From positions 1 to 21,896 of IMG/VR virus record IMGVR_UViG_3300031227_000494: a DNA stretch of 21,896 nt; one strand, written 5' to 3'. The position numbers were made by a program, and so were the translations under genes. The notes beneath the pieces were generated by a model that saw nothing but the letters and a program-made list of their open reading frames with translations, had not been told where the DNA came from and made no database searches. Source of the DNA: a virus. Shown here one piece after another: positions 1 through 6,275 of the stretch; within the stretch, counting starts at the first letter, position 1, and every line of letters starts with the position of its first letter.

Positions 1-2
1 AG

Positions 3-56
3 CGTATCAAGATCGACTATGCCAAGTTCATGATGGCAGATATCACAAACAACTAA
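3..56 (+). CDS. C-terminal end of a possible rightward gene (partial)
   Basis: An open frame enters from the left edge and ends at TAA 54-56. It reads RIKIDYAKFMMADITNN. Only 17 residues are visible, and a frame this short stays open by chance fairly often. The composition looks protein-like, but there is nothing to identify. It would converge on the leftward gene that stops at 61, with 4 bases between the two stop codons and no visible terminator. Confidence 0.3.
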   Translation, partial: RIKIDYAKFMMADITNN

Positions 57-60
57 TTGA

Positions 61-282
61 TTATTCACTTAGCACCTTCCTGTCTTCAACTTTTTTTAAT
101 TCATGTTGATACCTAATCCATGCACCACACATATCTTTAGTTCCATCATGGTTGGGAATATGTTCTATCAACTCTTTAGCTGCAATAAATGCGTAAAACA
201 ACGTAATATAATCCGTGAGTAGATTTCTGTTAGATCTTTGAATATCGTCAAGTTTATCTAATAATTCTATGTGCTTATTCAT
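61..282 (-). CDS. Small phage protein of unknown function
   Basis: This 73-residue protein begins MNKHIELLDKLDD. It is mainly helical, with a charged N-terminal heptad-like stretch and a moderately hydrophobic middle (YITLFYAFIAAKELIEHI). There is no signal peptide, and the hydrophobic part is too interrupted to call a membrane span. Its start overlaps the end of the upstream gene by 8 bases, so it is probably translationally coupled. It is the last gene of the leftward packaging operon visible here. I do not recognise the family. Confidence 0.7.
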   Translation of the reverse strand: MNKHIELLDKLDDIQRSNRNLLTDYITLFYAFIAAKELIEHIPNHDGTKDMCGAWIRYQHELKKVEDRKVLSE

Positions 283-481
283 AGTCTAAAGCCTCCTTAT
301 CTAAATCAGACGGCCCAGGGTCATAAACAATATCGTCTGTTATTTTTGTTTCTGACGATTGAACTTTGTTGAAATCAGTCTGCGAACCCATCTTAAAACC
401 TATTTTTATTGCTGCATAATGCGACCAAAATAGAATTAAGAAACACAGTATTATTAATATTTGTATCATGTACTCGTTCAT
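275..481 (-). CDS. Single-pass membrane protein, small, unknown function
   Basis: The protein has 68 residues. Residues 5-20 (MIQILIILCFLILFWS) form a clear hydrophobic span, followed by a positively charged stretch and an acidic C-terminal tail (DDIVYDPGPSDLDKEALDYE). By the positive-inside rule the tail is probably cytoplasmic. The start codon lies one base after the stop of the YopX-family gene and the end overlaps the next gene by 8 bases, so it sits in a tightly packed operon. The function is unknown. It is too far from the lysis genes to call it a holin or spanin. Confidence 0.7.
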   Translation of the reverse strand: MNEYMIQILIILCFLILFWSHYAAIKIGFKMGSQTDFNKVQSSETKITDDIVYDPGPSDLDKEALDYE

Positions 482-482
482 A

Positions 483-857
483 TCAACCTGCCTTTAGAAT
501 ATCTTGGTTTTCATAAATATTACCGACAATTTCAAACTGGATAGTCCCACGACCGAAAAAACCAGATAGGCTACCTGTATCCCCATCGTCTGCAAACTTA
601 ACATAATATTGGCCGCCTTCATTATCCCATAAAACTTCACAAAAGAATGGGAAATCGTCTATATACGTTAAGATATCACCTTCATAAATTTCTTTTCCGT
701 TCTTATCTTTCAATCCTGTGTATTGCATAATCGGCATATCACTATCAAATTCATTGCCATTGTCTGTATAGATATAATCACCATTTGCACAAATGTTTGA
801 TAACTTAAAGTAACCCAATTTTTTCCCATTCCACGCTCTAAATTTGAATATTCTCAT
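483..857 (-). CDS. YopX-family phage protein
   Basis: This 124-residue protein fits the YopX family (named after Bacillus SPbeta YopX). It starts MRIFKFRAWNGKK, has the family hallmark MQYTGLKDKNGKEIYEGDIL at about residues 44-63, and ends with the beta-rich FEIVGNIYEN. Length and order of motifs match full-length members, which are common in phages but have no settled function. Its ATG overlaps the upstream stop by one base (TAATG), which implies translational coupling. Confidence 0.92.
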   Translation of the reverse strand: MRIFKFRAWNGKKLGYFKLSNICANGDYIYTDNGNEFDSDMPIMQYTGLKDKNGKEIYEGDILTYIDDFPFFCEVLWDNEGGQYYVKFADDGDTGSLSGFFGRGTIQFEIVGNIYENQDILKAG

Positions 858-1591
858 TATATCAACCCACCTTCTAAATTATTTTGTATATGCTTCATTG
901 CTTGATCGTGTTCGTATCTTGCTATATCTTCAAAAGTAGTTGGCACTAAATCAGTTACTTCGACTGCCTGCTCCCACGGTCGCATTATCAAAAGAGTATG
1001 AACAACAGACCCCAACACATAAATAGACGGGTTGGAATCTTGCTTTGCGCCTTTCTCTTCTATAAACGACATAATGTAGTTGCGAACCAAATTGGTTTCG
1101 CCCAGGTAAAGAGTTTTGTGTGTTTTATTCAATGCAACTTTAATTCTGGCTGTGTATATCTCAAAGTTATCAGTCTGGTTATAGTCAATCGGGCTAGATA
1201 TTCTTACCGGTTCTTGTTTTGTATCTTCTATATTTAATTCGTTAACAATACTCATTAGTTGTAAAGGATCACCCCACCAATTTGTAATAATCCCTTCGCC
1301 GTATTCTTTCTGTATCTCTTTTGCCTTTGCGACAAGCTCATAAGCATCATCAGTTTCAAACTCGTCAATACAGTCAAAAGTTATTGTATCATCATATTTA
1401 ACGCCAACTGTTAGCAAATACCCCTTGTGAGAAAATGTAGGAAGTATTATACCACCTGTAATGTGAGAGTAGAGATTGTCCTTAGCATCCCGGTAAGCAT
1501 AATCACGGACATTAGCCTCAATTCCCTCCATCTCTGCAACAAAAGCATTGGTGAAAGGGTTGCCGTATATTTCTTTTTTAAATCTCGGCAT
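857..1591 (-). CDS. Phage protein of unknown function, 244 aa
   Basis: I do not recognise the family. The protein is soluble and mixed alpha/beta. Visible segments include GNPFTNAFVAEMEGIEANVR near the N-terminus, a beta-rich stretch with FDCIDEFETDDAYELV, and YGEGIITNWWGDP near residue 100. There is no membrane span or zinc cluster. It lies three genes downstream of the large terminase subunit in the same operon. It overlaps the gene before it by 14 bases and the YopX gene by one base. A packaging or accessory role is possible, but position alone suggests it. Confidence 0.8.
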   Translation of the reverse strand: MPRFKKEIYGNPFTNAFVAEMEGIEANVRDYAYRDAKDNLYSHITGGIILPTFSHKGYLLTVGVKYDDTITFDCIDEFETDDAYELVAKAKEIQKEYGEGIITNWWGDPLQLMSIVNELNIEDTKQEPVRISSPIDYNQTDNFEIYTARIKVALNKTHKTLYLGETNLVRNYIMSFIEEKGAKQDSNPSIYVLGSVVHTLLIMRPWEQAVEVTDLVPTTFEDIARYEHDQAMKHIQNNLEGGLI

Positions 1592-1775
1592 TGTTTTCTT
1601 TTATTCTTTTAATATTAGCATCTTGACTTTTTTTTAATGCGTCCATTGAAGGTTCACGCCCTACAATCTCAAAAAACACATCAAACAATTCTTCAAAATC
1701 GTTGATTCCCCATACTATATCATTCTCATGATCTAACAAATATTGATTTAAAATTGCTTCTGTTTCTGGTTTCAT
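1578..1775 (-). CDS. Small acidic protein of unknown function
   Basis: The protein has 65 residues and begins MKPETEAILNQYLLDHENDI. It is acidic and helical, with an FEELFDVFFEIVGREPS segment. The ATG overlaps the stop of the 32-residue frame upstream (ATGA), and its own end overlaps the next gene by 14 bases. This chain of overlaps supports it as a real operon member. No family was recognised. Confidence 0.75.
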   Translation of the reverse strand: MKPETEAILNQYLLDHENDIVWGINDFEELFDVFFEIVGREPSMDALKKSQDANIKRIKENNAEI

Positions 1776-1870
1776 ATTAAAGTCTTAAGCCTATGCAGAT
1801 TTAAGCCTTTTATTTTTTTAACGTTATAATTACAACCACTTACAAAATCACTGTTTTTTACTGAAATCAT
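1772..1870 (-). CDS. Micro-ORF bridging terL and the next gene
   Basis: This 32-residue frame begins MISVKNSDFVSGC and ends LHRLKTLI. It exactly fills the gap after the large terminase gene: its ATG overlaps the terminase TGA (ATGA), and its TGA overlaps the next ATG (ATGA). The product is basic and has no recognisable domain. The double stop/start overlap is the main reason to call it. It may serve mainly to carry ribosomes across the gap. Confidence 0.55.
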   Translation of the reverse strand: MISVKNSDFVSGCNYNVKKIKGLNLHRLKTLI

Positions 1871-4131
1871 GATAAATCCATGCCTTTTATAAATGTTTTG
1901 TACGCACCTTCGTGAGAATACCTCAAAGCATCCATAATGTGGTTGTTTGCATCAATAATAATCGGCAAGATATTGTCCGTATGTGGATCTTTCTTATATT
2001 TATAGTGTATAAACTCGCTGATTGTCTCAACACACCGAGGGTCTATCACAACATCAAATCCTTTTATATACTCAATACCGTCTTGTATGCTGCCTTTTCC
2101 CTTTTTAGATCCTTTGATATGGAAGCCTTCGTCTTTAACAAAGTCTATCGTATCCGGTCTTGCACTATCCCCAATCAAGGGCCATTGCCTTGAACCAGGA
2201 ACCGTATCAATAAAAGCAGCTATATCAACAGTCTTAACACCTTTCCCCCATGCTTCATAATCAATATACATAGTCTCGTCTTGAATCCATGACCTGATTA
2301 CAGCCATTGGGTCTGCTGCGAACCCCCAATCAACACCATATTTTAAGATTGCATCCTTCGGAGGTTTCGGTACTTCTTCAATTCTCCAACATCCGTGCAT
2401 AACCTGTTCGTCACTCTGCTGGACTGTCTGGCCTTCCCAAACGTGGAGATATTTATCAAAGTCTTTTGTCTTGCAGAACTCCATTTCTTCTCTTAACACG
2501 TCGGGGAACCACGGGTTATCGTAATATTGAACATCAATAACGCAAGATCGTGGAGGCTTAATCTCGTCTGAAAACATTGCGTGAACTGGATCGTCATCGA
2601 ATCTTGGATTGTATGAGAACCAAATTTCTGAACCTTCTTGGCGAATCGTAGGAATTAATATGTCCAAAGATATTTGCGAACAAGTGTGTGCCTCTTCTAC
2701 CCATGCGAAGTCTACCCCTTCTGTTGACTTTATACCGTCTGGGTCAGATCTAAGCCCAGCAAATATAAAATTAGAGCCTGTACGCTTGTGTCTTATCTCA
2801 CTTAGAGTCGATTCGAACTCCTCTTGTAACCCAAACTTTTCTATCTGATCGTCTAATATTCGTTTTACTGAATCTTTTATAGAACGCTGAATCTCACGAC
2901 AACATAAGATCCTATGCTTTCCGTTTCTTGCGTATCCTATTAGCGCTGCTGCAAATGACCTTGAATTATGGGTAACTGTACCATCTGACAAACAAAACAA
3001 ATTGTCACTGTCAACGCTAAAACCATAATATTTACCGATACCGGCTGGCTTTACAACTAAATACGATAATGTTTTATCTTTATTAGGTTTAACCCCATGA
3101 CAAATTTTTCTCTTTATTTTGCATGGTATTTTATCAACAAACCCATTTATTCCGACAGCCCAAGCCACACCCCTCACGCCATTATTTGTGCAAATTGTTG
3201 ATTTCTTTATTATAGTAGTTCTAAAACCTAAAGAATCGACAAGCCTTTTGACATCATATATAAGTTTTTTATTTGCTAAGGTTATCTTATAGCTACCCCT
3301 GCCATTATATGTGCCATCGGTATCTATTAAGCCTGCAAGTAGTTGCAATCTTACATTCTCGGAATTAGATATATAACTATCTGGGATATGCTTATTAAGT
3401 ATCAAATTATAAGATTTAAATAAATCTTTTAATGGGTTTTGACGCCCTTTATTACCTACTATCCTTGATAGTCCTATATTTTGTGCTTTACCTTTTTTTG
3501 TGCAATAAGTTGCTTTTACATTATAAGTTGGTGCTATTTTTTCTAAATAATTAACTATTTCTTTATCGGCTGTTGTGATTACCATATCCCTGCTATGCCC
3601 GTCTCCCAACCAAACCCCCAATAAATATGGGTCTATCGCTACTTTCTGCCCTTTAAACTTTATAAGCCCAGCCCTATACCCCCTGAAGTTTTCCTTCCAT
3701 CTATTTGATTGTTTTAAATATTCGGATACAGAAATATTGACGATACCTCCCCATCCAGGGTATCTACCGTTAGGACATTTATAATTACCAGATTTTAATT
3801 TTATGCCCCTATCTTTAGCGCAGGATTTAGATTTTTTTAAAGACAAGATATGGTCTTTGTTGACGGTATAGCTAATAGCAGACGTTTGATTTATTTCAAA
3901 CATTTCAGACTCACCAACCATCGTATCTATGACATTCCTCGGTCTAGAGTCTGGCCCCATAAGCTTATCACCGATTATGATATCTTCAACATTTTTTAGC
4001 TTACCGTTATACATTAACACTGGCGTACCAAGAGCAAAACACTTTGCACCACCACGACCGCCTCTAAATACTTTATATCTAAAGTCAGTCTGCAATAATG
4101 GTTCAAATATTTCAGGTATTTCAGCTTTTAT
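1867..4131 (-). CDS. terL: Terminase large subunit with intein in the P-loop
   Basis: This is the ATPase/nuclease motor that packages phage DNA. The precursor has 754 residues, of which 359 are an intein, leaving a 395-residue terminase. Counted from the in-frame TTG at 4095, the P-loop FRGGRGGAK|S is split at residues 18/378, and Walker B (FAWVEEA) is at 463-469. The nuclease acids are D589 (VDWGF), D643 (GDS) and D722 (MDALRY). I place the start at ATA 4131-4129, not at the TTG. The upstream codons read EIPEIFEPLL, typical of terminase N-termini. GGAG lies 8 bases before the ATA, which overlaps the small-subunit stop (ATAA). The fallback is the TTG at 4095, which has no clear Shine-Dalgarno. 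The product should be active only after intein splicing. Confidence 0.95.
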   Translation of the reverse strand: MKAEIPEIFEPLLQTDFRYKVFRGGRGGAKCFALGTPVLMYNGKLKNVEDIIIGDKLMGPDSRPRNVIDTMVGESEMFEINQTSAISYTVNKDHILSLKKSKSCAKDRGIKLKSGNYKCPNGRYPGWGGIVNISVSEYLKQSNRWKENFRGYRAGLIKFKGQKVAIDPYLLGVWLGDGHSRDMVITTADKEIVNYLEKIAPTYNVKATYCTKKGKAQNIGLSRIVGNKGRQNPLKDLFKSYNLILNKHIPDSYISNSENVRLQLLAGLIDTDGTYNGRGSYKITLANKKLIYDVKRLVDSLGFRTTIIKKSTICTNNGVRGVAWAVGINGFVDKIPCKIKRKICHGVKPNKDKTLSYLVVKPAGIGKYYGFSVDSDNLFCLSDGTVTHNSRSFAAALIGYARNGKHRILCCREIQRSIKDSVKRILDDQIEKFGLQEEFESTLSEIRHKRTGSNFIFAGLRSDPDGIKSTEGVDFAWVEEAHTCSQISLDILIPTIRQEGSEIWFSYNPRFDDDPVHAMFSDEIKPPRSCVIDVQYYDNPWFPDVLREEMEFCKTKDFDKYLHVWEGQTVQQSDEQVMHGCWRIEEVPKPPKDAILKYGVDWGFAADPMAVIRSWIQDETMYIDYEAWGKGVKTVDIAAFIDTVPGSRQWPLIGDSARPDTIDFVKDEGFHIKGSKKGKGSIQDGIEYIKGFDVVIDPRCVETISEFIHYKYKKDPHTDNILPIIIDANNHIMDALRYSHEGAYKTFIKGMDLS
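2965..4041 (-). mobile_element. Intein with LAGLIDADG homing endonuclease, inside terL
   Basis: The 359-residue protein intron starts with Cys in block A (CFALGTPVLMYNG) and has block B with its His at residue 64 (VNKDH). Two dodecapeptide endonuclease motifs are LLGVWLGDG at 140-148 and LLAGLIDTDG at 234-243. Block F is YYGFSVDSDNLFCL and block G is TVTHN, followed by Ser as the +1 nucleophile. All splicing residues are present and the frame is open, so it is probably active in splicing. Both LAGLIDADG motifs keep their acidic residue, so homing is plausible. It sits between Lys and Ser of the terminase P-loop, a conserved site of the kind favoured by inteins. Confidence 0.95.
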
Positions 4132-4517
4132 TTTTTAGTCTCCGATTTAACGAGAGTAAATTGTGTTACTTCTACAGGCCCACCACCTGGAGAAGATAGT
4201 GTGTTGTCTGACTTATCATGGTATCCATGCTTACCTAACACAAGCTTAACTATGTTAGAGTTAAATTTCCCTGTAAGCCCACTATTGATTAAGATTTGAT
4301 GTTGTTTTTGTAAAATTTCTTCTAATATCTCCGAAAATTCTTTCTTATCTTCATGCCCTGCCCAATCATACAGAGTTGATGACCTAATGCCACAAGCTAA
4401 TGCAACCCCTATGTGAGATGGTATAACGTCCCCTAATAATTCGAAATTATTAACATAATGGCGTGCCTTTTCAAGTATGCCTTTATTATATTTCGTTGGC
4501 CTCCCGACTTTAGCCAT
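4128..4517 (-). CDS. terS: Terminase small subunit (gp3-like DNA packaging protein)
   Basis: This 129-residue protein should recognise the packaging site and load DNA onto the large subunit. It starts MAKVGRPTKYNKGILEKA, followed by an HTH-like segment around residues 30-55 (VALACGIRSSTLYDWAGHED). A helical oligomerisation region and the sequence GLTGKFNSNIVKLVLGKHGY follow. This pattern matches the P22 gp3-type packaging family. A good site (AGAGG) lies before the ATG. Its stop overlaps the proposed ATA start of the large subunit, so the two are probably made in a coupled way. Confidence 0.9.
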   Translation of the reverse strand: MAKVGRPTKYNKGILEKARHYVNNFELLGDVIPSHIGVALACGIRSSTLYDWAGHEDKKEFSEILEEILQKQHQILINSGLTGKFNSNIVKLVLGKHGYHDKSDNTLSSPGGGPVEVTQFTLVKSETKK

Positions 4518-4526
4518 GATACCTCT

Positions 4527-4703
4527 CTATGCTTTAACCTTCAAAACGCTAAATTTGCCTACCTTGTTGAGTTGTAATGTTCCACTTTTTGTTGAATCTT
4601 TGCAACTTATTGCTTTTTCTATACTATTCCAAATAATTTGGTCAAAATTCTCTCTGTAATTATTATTAGCTACTCTTTGATTTGATTTTGATTTGATTGA
4701 CAT
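4527..4703 (-). CDS. Small basic protein upstream of terS
   Basis: The 58-residue frame begins MSIKSKSNQRVANNNY and ends FSVLKVKA. It stops 9 bases before the small-terminase ATG, and the AGAGG site of that gene lies in the gap. It overlaps the preceding small gene by 34 bases in another frame. The product is basic and soluble, with one helix likely (FDQIIWNSIEKAI). No family was recognised. Placement in the chain of overlapping genes supports it. Confidence 0.6.
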   Translation of the reverse strand: MSIKSKSNQRVANNNYRENFDQIIWNSIEKAISCKDSTKSGTLQLNKVGKFSVLKVKA

Positions 4704-4825
4704 TCTTTTATTCTTTCCCTTGCTGCTTTTAGATCTTTAGCATATTTTTTATCATCCCAATCCGGTTCGTCTCTTGCATATTCTTTTGCAGTTTTTGTAA
4801 CCGGTTCGTGCCTAAATATTAGCAT
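4670..4825 (-). CDS. Small charged helical protein
   Basis: The 51-residue frame begins MLIFRHEPVTKTAKEYARD and continues with a highly charged helix (WDDKKYAKDLKAARERIKEC). Its ATG overlaps the stop of the previous gene (TGATG), so coupling is likely. Codon use and the amphipathic helical pattern look real. The function is unknown. A DNA-packaging accessory role is only suggested by its place upstream of the terminase genes. Confidence 0.65.
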   Translation of the reverse strand: MLIFRHEPVTKTAKEYARDEPDWDDKKYAKDLKAARERIKECQSNQNQIKE

Positions 4826-5022
4826 CAGTATACTCTACCAGTGCTGTAACATCCACTTGTTGCACCAGGACTACTTTTACCCTTCGGTCTTATCACCTGT
4901 GACTCAATATAATCTATTTTTTTATTTAGTATTTGTATTTTACCACCTCTGTCTAAAAAAGATTTTATTGTTTCTTTTTCTTTCCCCCTGCTACTCTTTG
5001 TTTTGTGAGTCTCAAAGTTCAT
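4825..5022 (-). CDS. First gene of the packaging operon, unknown function
   Basis: I start this at ATG 5022, giving 65 residues beginning MNFETHKTKSSRGKEKETIK. An in-frame TTG at 5034 is an alternative, and neither has a clear Shine-Dalgarno. The segment TIKSFLDRGGKIQIL resembles short phage proteins that carry an LxRGGKI motif, but I cannot assign a function. The C-terminus is rich in Gly and Ser. It is the first gene after the leader that carries the promoter at 5185-5213 and the palindrome at 5079-5102. Confidence 0.65.
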   Translation of the reverse strand: MNFETHKTKSSRGKEKETIKSFLDRGGKIQILNKKIDYIESQVIRPKGKSSPGATSGCYSTGRVY

Positions 5023-5078
5023 TAATAATGTCAACTATATCAGATATTTAGCTACAGCACAAACAAAAATAGCCCTCA

Positions 5079-5102
5079 TCGGTATACTCAATTGTATACC
5101 GA
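5079..5102. promoter_or_regulatory. Perfect inverted repeat in the packaging-operon leader
   Basis: Nine-base perfect arms (TCGGTATAC and GTATACCGA) flank a 6-base centre (TCAATT). The site lies about 75 bases downstream of the likely transcription start for the leftward operon and about 55 bases before its first gene. It could be an operator for a dimeric repressor, an RNA hairpin in the leader, or a recognition site near terS. No T-run follows, so a terminator is unlikely. Confidence 0.55.
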
Positions 5103-5184
5103 CTTGGACTATCGACGAAGGAAGAGAAAAATGAAAAAATCAAACTTACCATCCTACATAAATTGTGTTCACTACTAAAATTAA

Positions 5185-5213
5185 TATATACAAAAATATC
5201 GTGTTTATGTCAA
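5185..5213 (-). promoter_or_regulatory. Sigma70 promoter of the packaging operon
   Basis: On the minus strand, -35 TTGACA (5213-5208), a 17-base spacer and -10 TATATA (5190-5185) form a near-consensus promoter. It points left into the terminase operon, with a leader of about 145-155 bases before the first start codon. The boxes lie just past the end of the HTH gene, in an otherwise gene-free 200-base gap. Confidence 0.75.
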
Positions 5214-5228
5214 TAGCAAACATTTTAA

Positions 5229-5450
5229 TTATTCGATTCCAACCACTTTTCCCGAAGGTAAGATACGACTAAAATTACTCGTTGCAACGGTTATTATTTC
5301 TTGCCGCCAGCGCTGGATGCCTTGCCTGATTGCAGCCGGGTTCTTTCTATATAATATCTCAGCGATTTCTTTTAACGTAAACCCATTTTCATACATTAAC
5401 ACCGCAGTTCGTCGTTCTAGAGTACTATATTTCCCTGATCTGTGTCCCAT
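5229..5450 (-). CDS. Small helix-turn-helix protein with repeat-derived tail
   Basis: This 73-residue protein has a resolvase/sigma-like HTH at about residues 10-48 (ERRTAVLMYENGFTLKEIAE, then NPAAIRQGIQRWRQ). It is probably a small DNA-binding regulator. A strong AGGAGG site precedes the ATG. After RWRQE the frame runs straight through a copy of the intergenic repeat core, giving EIITVATS, and ends 19 residues later (SGKVVGIE). The tail looks acquired: one base fewer in the run before the core would stop the protein at RWRQE, as in neighbouring genes. It is the last gene before the packaging promoter. Confidence 0.75.
   Translation of the reverse strand: MGHRSGKYSTLERRTAVLMYENGFTLKEIAEILYRKNPAAIRQGIQRWRQEIITVATSNFSRILPSGKVVGIE
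5280..5300 (-). repeat. Repeat core inside an ORF
   Basis: The minus strand carries the core AATAATAACCGTTGCAACG of the repeat family in the coding frame of the HTH gene. The right half of the element (hairpin arm and T-rich part) is missing here. Confidence 0.7.
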
Positions 5451-5460
5451 TTTGTCCTCC

Positions 5461-5490
5461 TAATGTTTTGTGTTAAGTGGCAGGCGGTTA
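5461..5490 (-). repeat. Degenerate copy of the intergenic repeat
   Basis: This stretch lies between the Cys-rich gene and the HTH gene. On the minus strand it reads TAACCGCCTGCCAC, then TTAACACAAAACATTA before AGGAGG. It keeps the stop codon, a shortened core and the right arm, but has lost the hairpin. Confidence 0.5.
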
Positions 5491-5724
5491 TTCTGGACAA
5501 TGTTTACAAGAATAACCATATCCATCACTGCCACATACTTTACAAGTAGAAATCTCTTTAGCCTGTCCAGCTTCAACAACTTGATTAGGAGGCTGTTTGA
5601 TAGGGCAATAAGCTTCATTGCAGTAGACAGGTCCATTCTCATACGCACAATAGCGTAAGCCGTCATCCATATAATGACTGGGACAATCGTGAAATTTAAC
5701 GGTAATATTCCAAGTTTTTAACAT
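5488..5724 (-). CDS. Cys-rich zinc-ribbon-like protein
   Basis: Starting at ATG 5724, which follows a strong AGGAGG, this gives 78 residues beginning MLKTWNITVKFHDCP. Cysteines occur in pairs: HDCPSHY, RYCAYENG, VYCNEAYCPIK, STCKVCGSDGYGYSCKHCPE. The last group (CxxC-x8-CxxC) is a typical zinc ribbon. The longer frame to 5760 is rejected because it begins inside the upstream hairpin repeat. A role in binding nucleic acid or protein is plausible but unproven. Confidence 0.75.
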   Translation of the reverse strand: MLKTWNITVKFHDCPSHYMDDGLRYCAYENGPVYCNEAYCPIKQPPNQVVEAGQAKEISTCKVCGSDGYGYSCKHCPE

Positions 5725-5742
5725 ACTAATAGTCCTCCTAAT

Positions 5743-5780
5743 AATGCAGATCAGCGGCAAGGTACGCCGCCCGTTGCATT
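5743..5780 (-). repeat. Intergenic hairpin repeat
   Basis: This element has outer arms AATGCA/TGCATT and an inner stem GCGGC/GCCGC around a GTACCTT loop. It keeps the GCAACGG part of the core. It lies between a small membrane-protein gene and the AGGAGG of the next gene. Confidence 0.7.
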
Positions 5781-5794
5781 AGCTGATTATAAAA

Positions 5795-5935
5795 TTACGC
5801 GCCTAAAGTTAGTATTAAGTCCATAATAAGGGTGCACAGGGCGCCACCAATGTATAATTGCCAATCTTTTTTGCATAGCTTTAAAATAATATATGTCCAA
5901 ACTGTTGAAAATATAAGCCCTACTAAATTTTCCAT
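5795..5935 (-). CDS. Small membrane protein, two hydrophobic segments
   Basis: The 46-residue frame begins MENLVGLIFSTVWTYIIL and contains a second hydrophobic stretch (LYIGGALCTLIMDLILTLG). A charged hinge (KLCKKDWQ) separates the two, which suggests a helical hairpin. An excellent site (TTGGAGG) precedes the ATG, so I consider it a real gene. It is flanked on both sides by parts of the repeat family. The function is unknown. A holin-like or immunity role cannot be decided from sequence. Confidence 0.7.
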   Translation of the reverse strand: MENLVGLIFSTVWTYIILKLCKKDWQLYIGGALCTLIMDLILTLGA

Positions 5936-5957
5936 TTTTCCTCCAAGTAATTTTTAT

Positions 5958-5974
5958 AATATTAAGTTCACCGG
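5958..5974 (-). repeat. Right half of the intergenic repeat
   Basis: On the minus strand CCGGTGAACTTAATATT matches the right arm of the copy at 6504-6566 (CGGTGAACTTA). The TGA within it is the stop codon of the zinc-ribbon gene at 5968. Its left half lies inside that gene at 6054-6077. Confidence 0.65.
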
Positions 5975-6198
5975 CGCTCTATTACGTCGGAGCAAGTAGG
6001 GCACATTAATTGTGGTAGTTCATAATCGCCACAATTTTTGCACTGGAAAGCGTCCGTTGCAACGGTTATTATTTTTTCGGTATTAGTTACCATTTTCCAT
6101 TCCTCATCACACGCCATGCAATGATAAATTTCTTCATCACGCTTTACTGTTGCACAGTTGCAGATAGGGCAAGTCATTCTCTTATATAGTTTTGACAT
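5968..6198 (-). CDS. Double zinc-ribbon protein spanning a repeat core
   Basis: This 76-residue protein begins MSKLYKRMTCPICNCATV. The first ribbon is CPIC...CMAC (residues 10-32) and the second is CKNC...CPTC (about 54-69). Between them lies EKIITVATDA, which is the repeat core translated in frame. With one A fewer before the core the protein would end after NTEK, exactly as the neighbouring gene ends after HEK. The second ribbon is therefore probably an appended piece between the left and right halves of a repeat. A GGAGG site precedes the ATG. Nucleic-acid binding is plausible. Confidence 0.75.
   Translation of the reverse strand: MSKLYKRMTCPICNCATVKRDEEIYHCMACDEEWKMVTNTEKIITVATDAFQCKNCGDYELPQLMCPTCSDVIERR
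6054..6077 (-). repeat. Repeat core inside the zinc-ribbon ORF
   Basis: The minus strand reads AATAATAACCGTTGCAACGG, preceded by a longer A run than in sister copies. It is translated as IITVAT within the 5968-6198 gene. Confidence 0.7.
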
Positions 6199-6213
6199 CG
6201 TTCCTCCATTCTA

Positions 6214-6275
6214 AATAAAAATAATATTTTAATTCATCAGCAGCTTTGCTGCCTGTTGCAATGGTTATTATTTTT
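6214..6275 (-). repeat. Complete intergenic hairpin repeat
   Basis: Directly at the stop codon of the 6268 gene the minus strand reads AATAATAACCATTGCAACA. A hairpin GCAGC-AAA-GCTGC follows, then TGATGAATTAAAATATTATT and the ribosome binding site of the next gene. This is one of the two most complete copies. Confidence 0.8.

Noticed and set aside
5048-5152. 34-codon leftward frame (MVSLIFSF...) in the packaging leader
   Set aside because: It has no clear Shine-Dalgarno and spans the perfect palindrome. It could be a leader peptide, but nothing supports it beyond being open.
5131-5178. 15-codon rightward frame after GGAAGAG (MKKSNLPSYINCVHY)
   Set aside because: It has a decent ribosome binding site, but no rightward promoter was found and it is too short to judge.
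5460-5666. 68-residue frame over the Cys-rich gene
   Set aside because: It is a shadow in another frame. The real gene has paired cysteines and a strong ribosome binding site at 5724.
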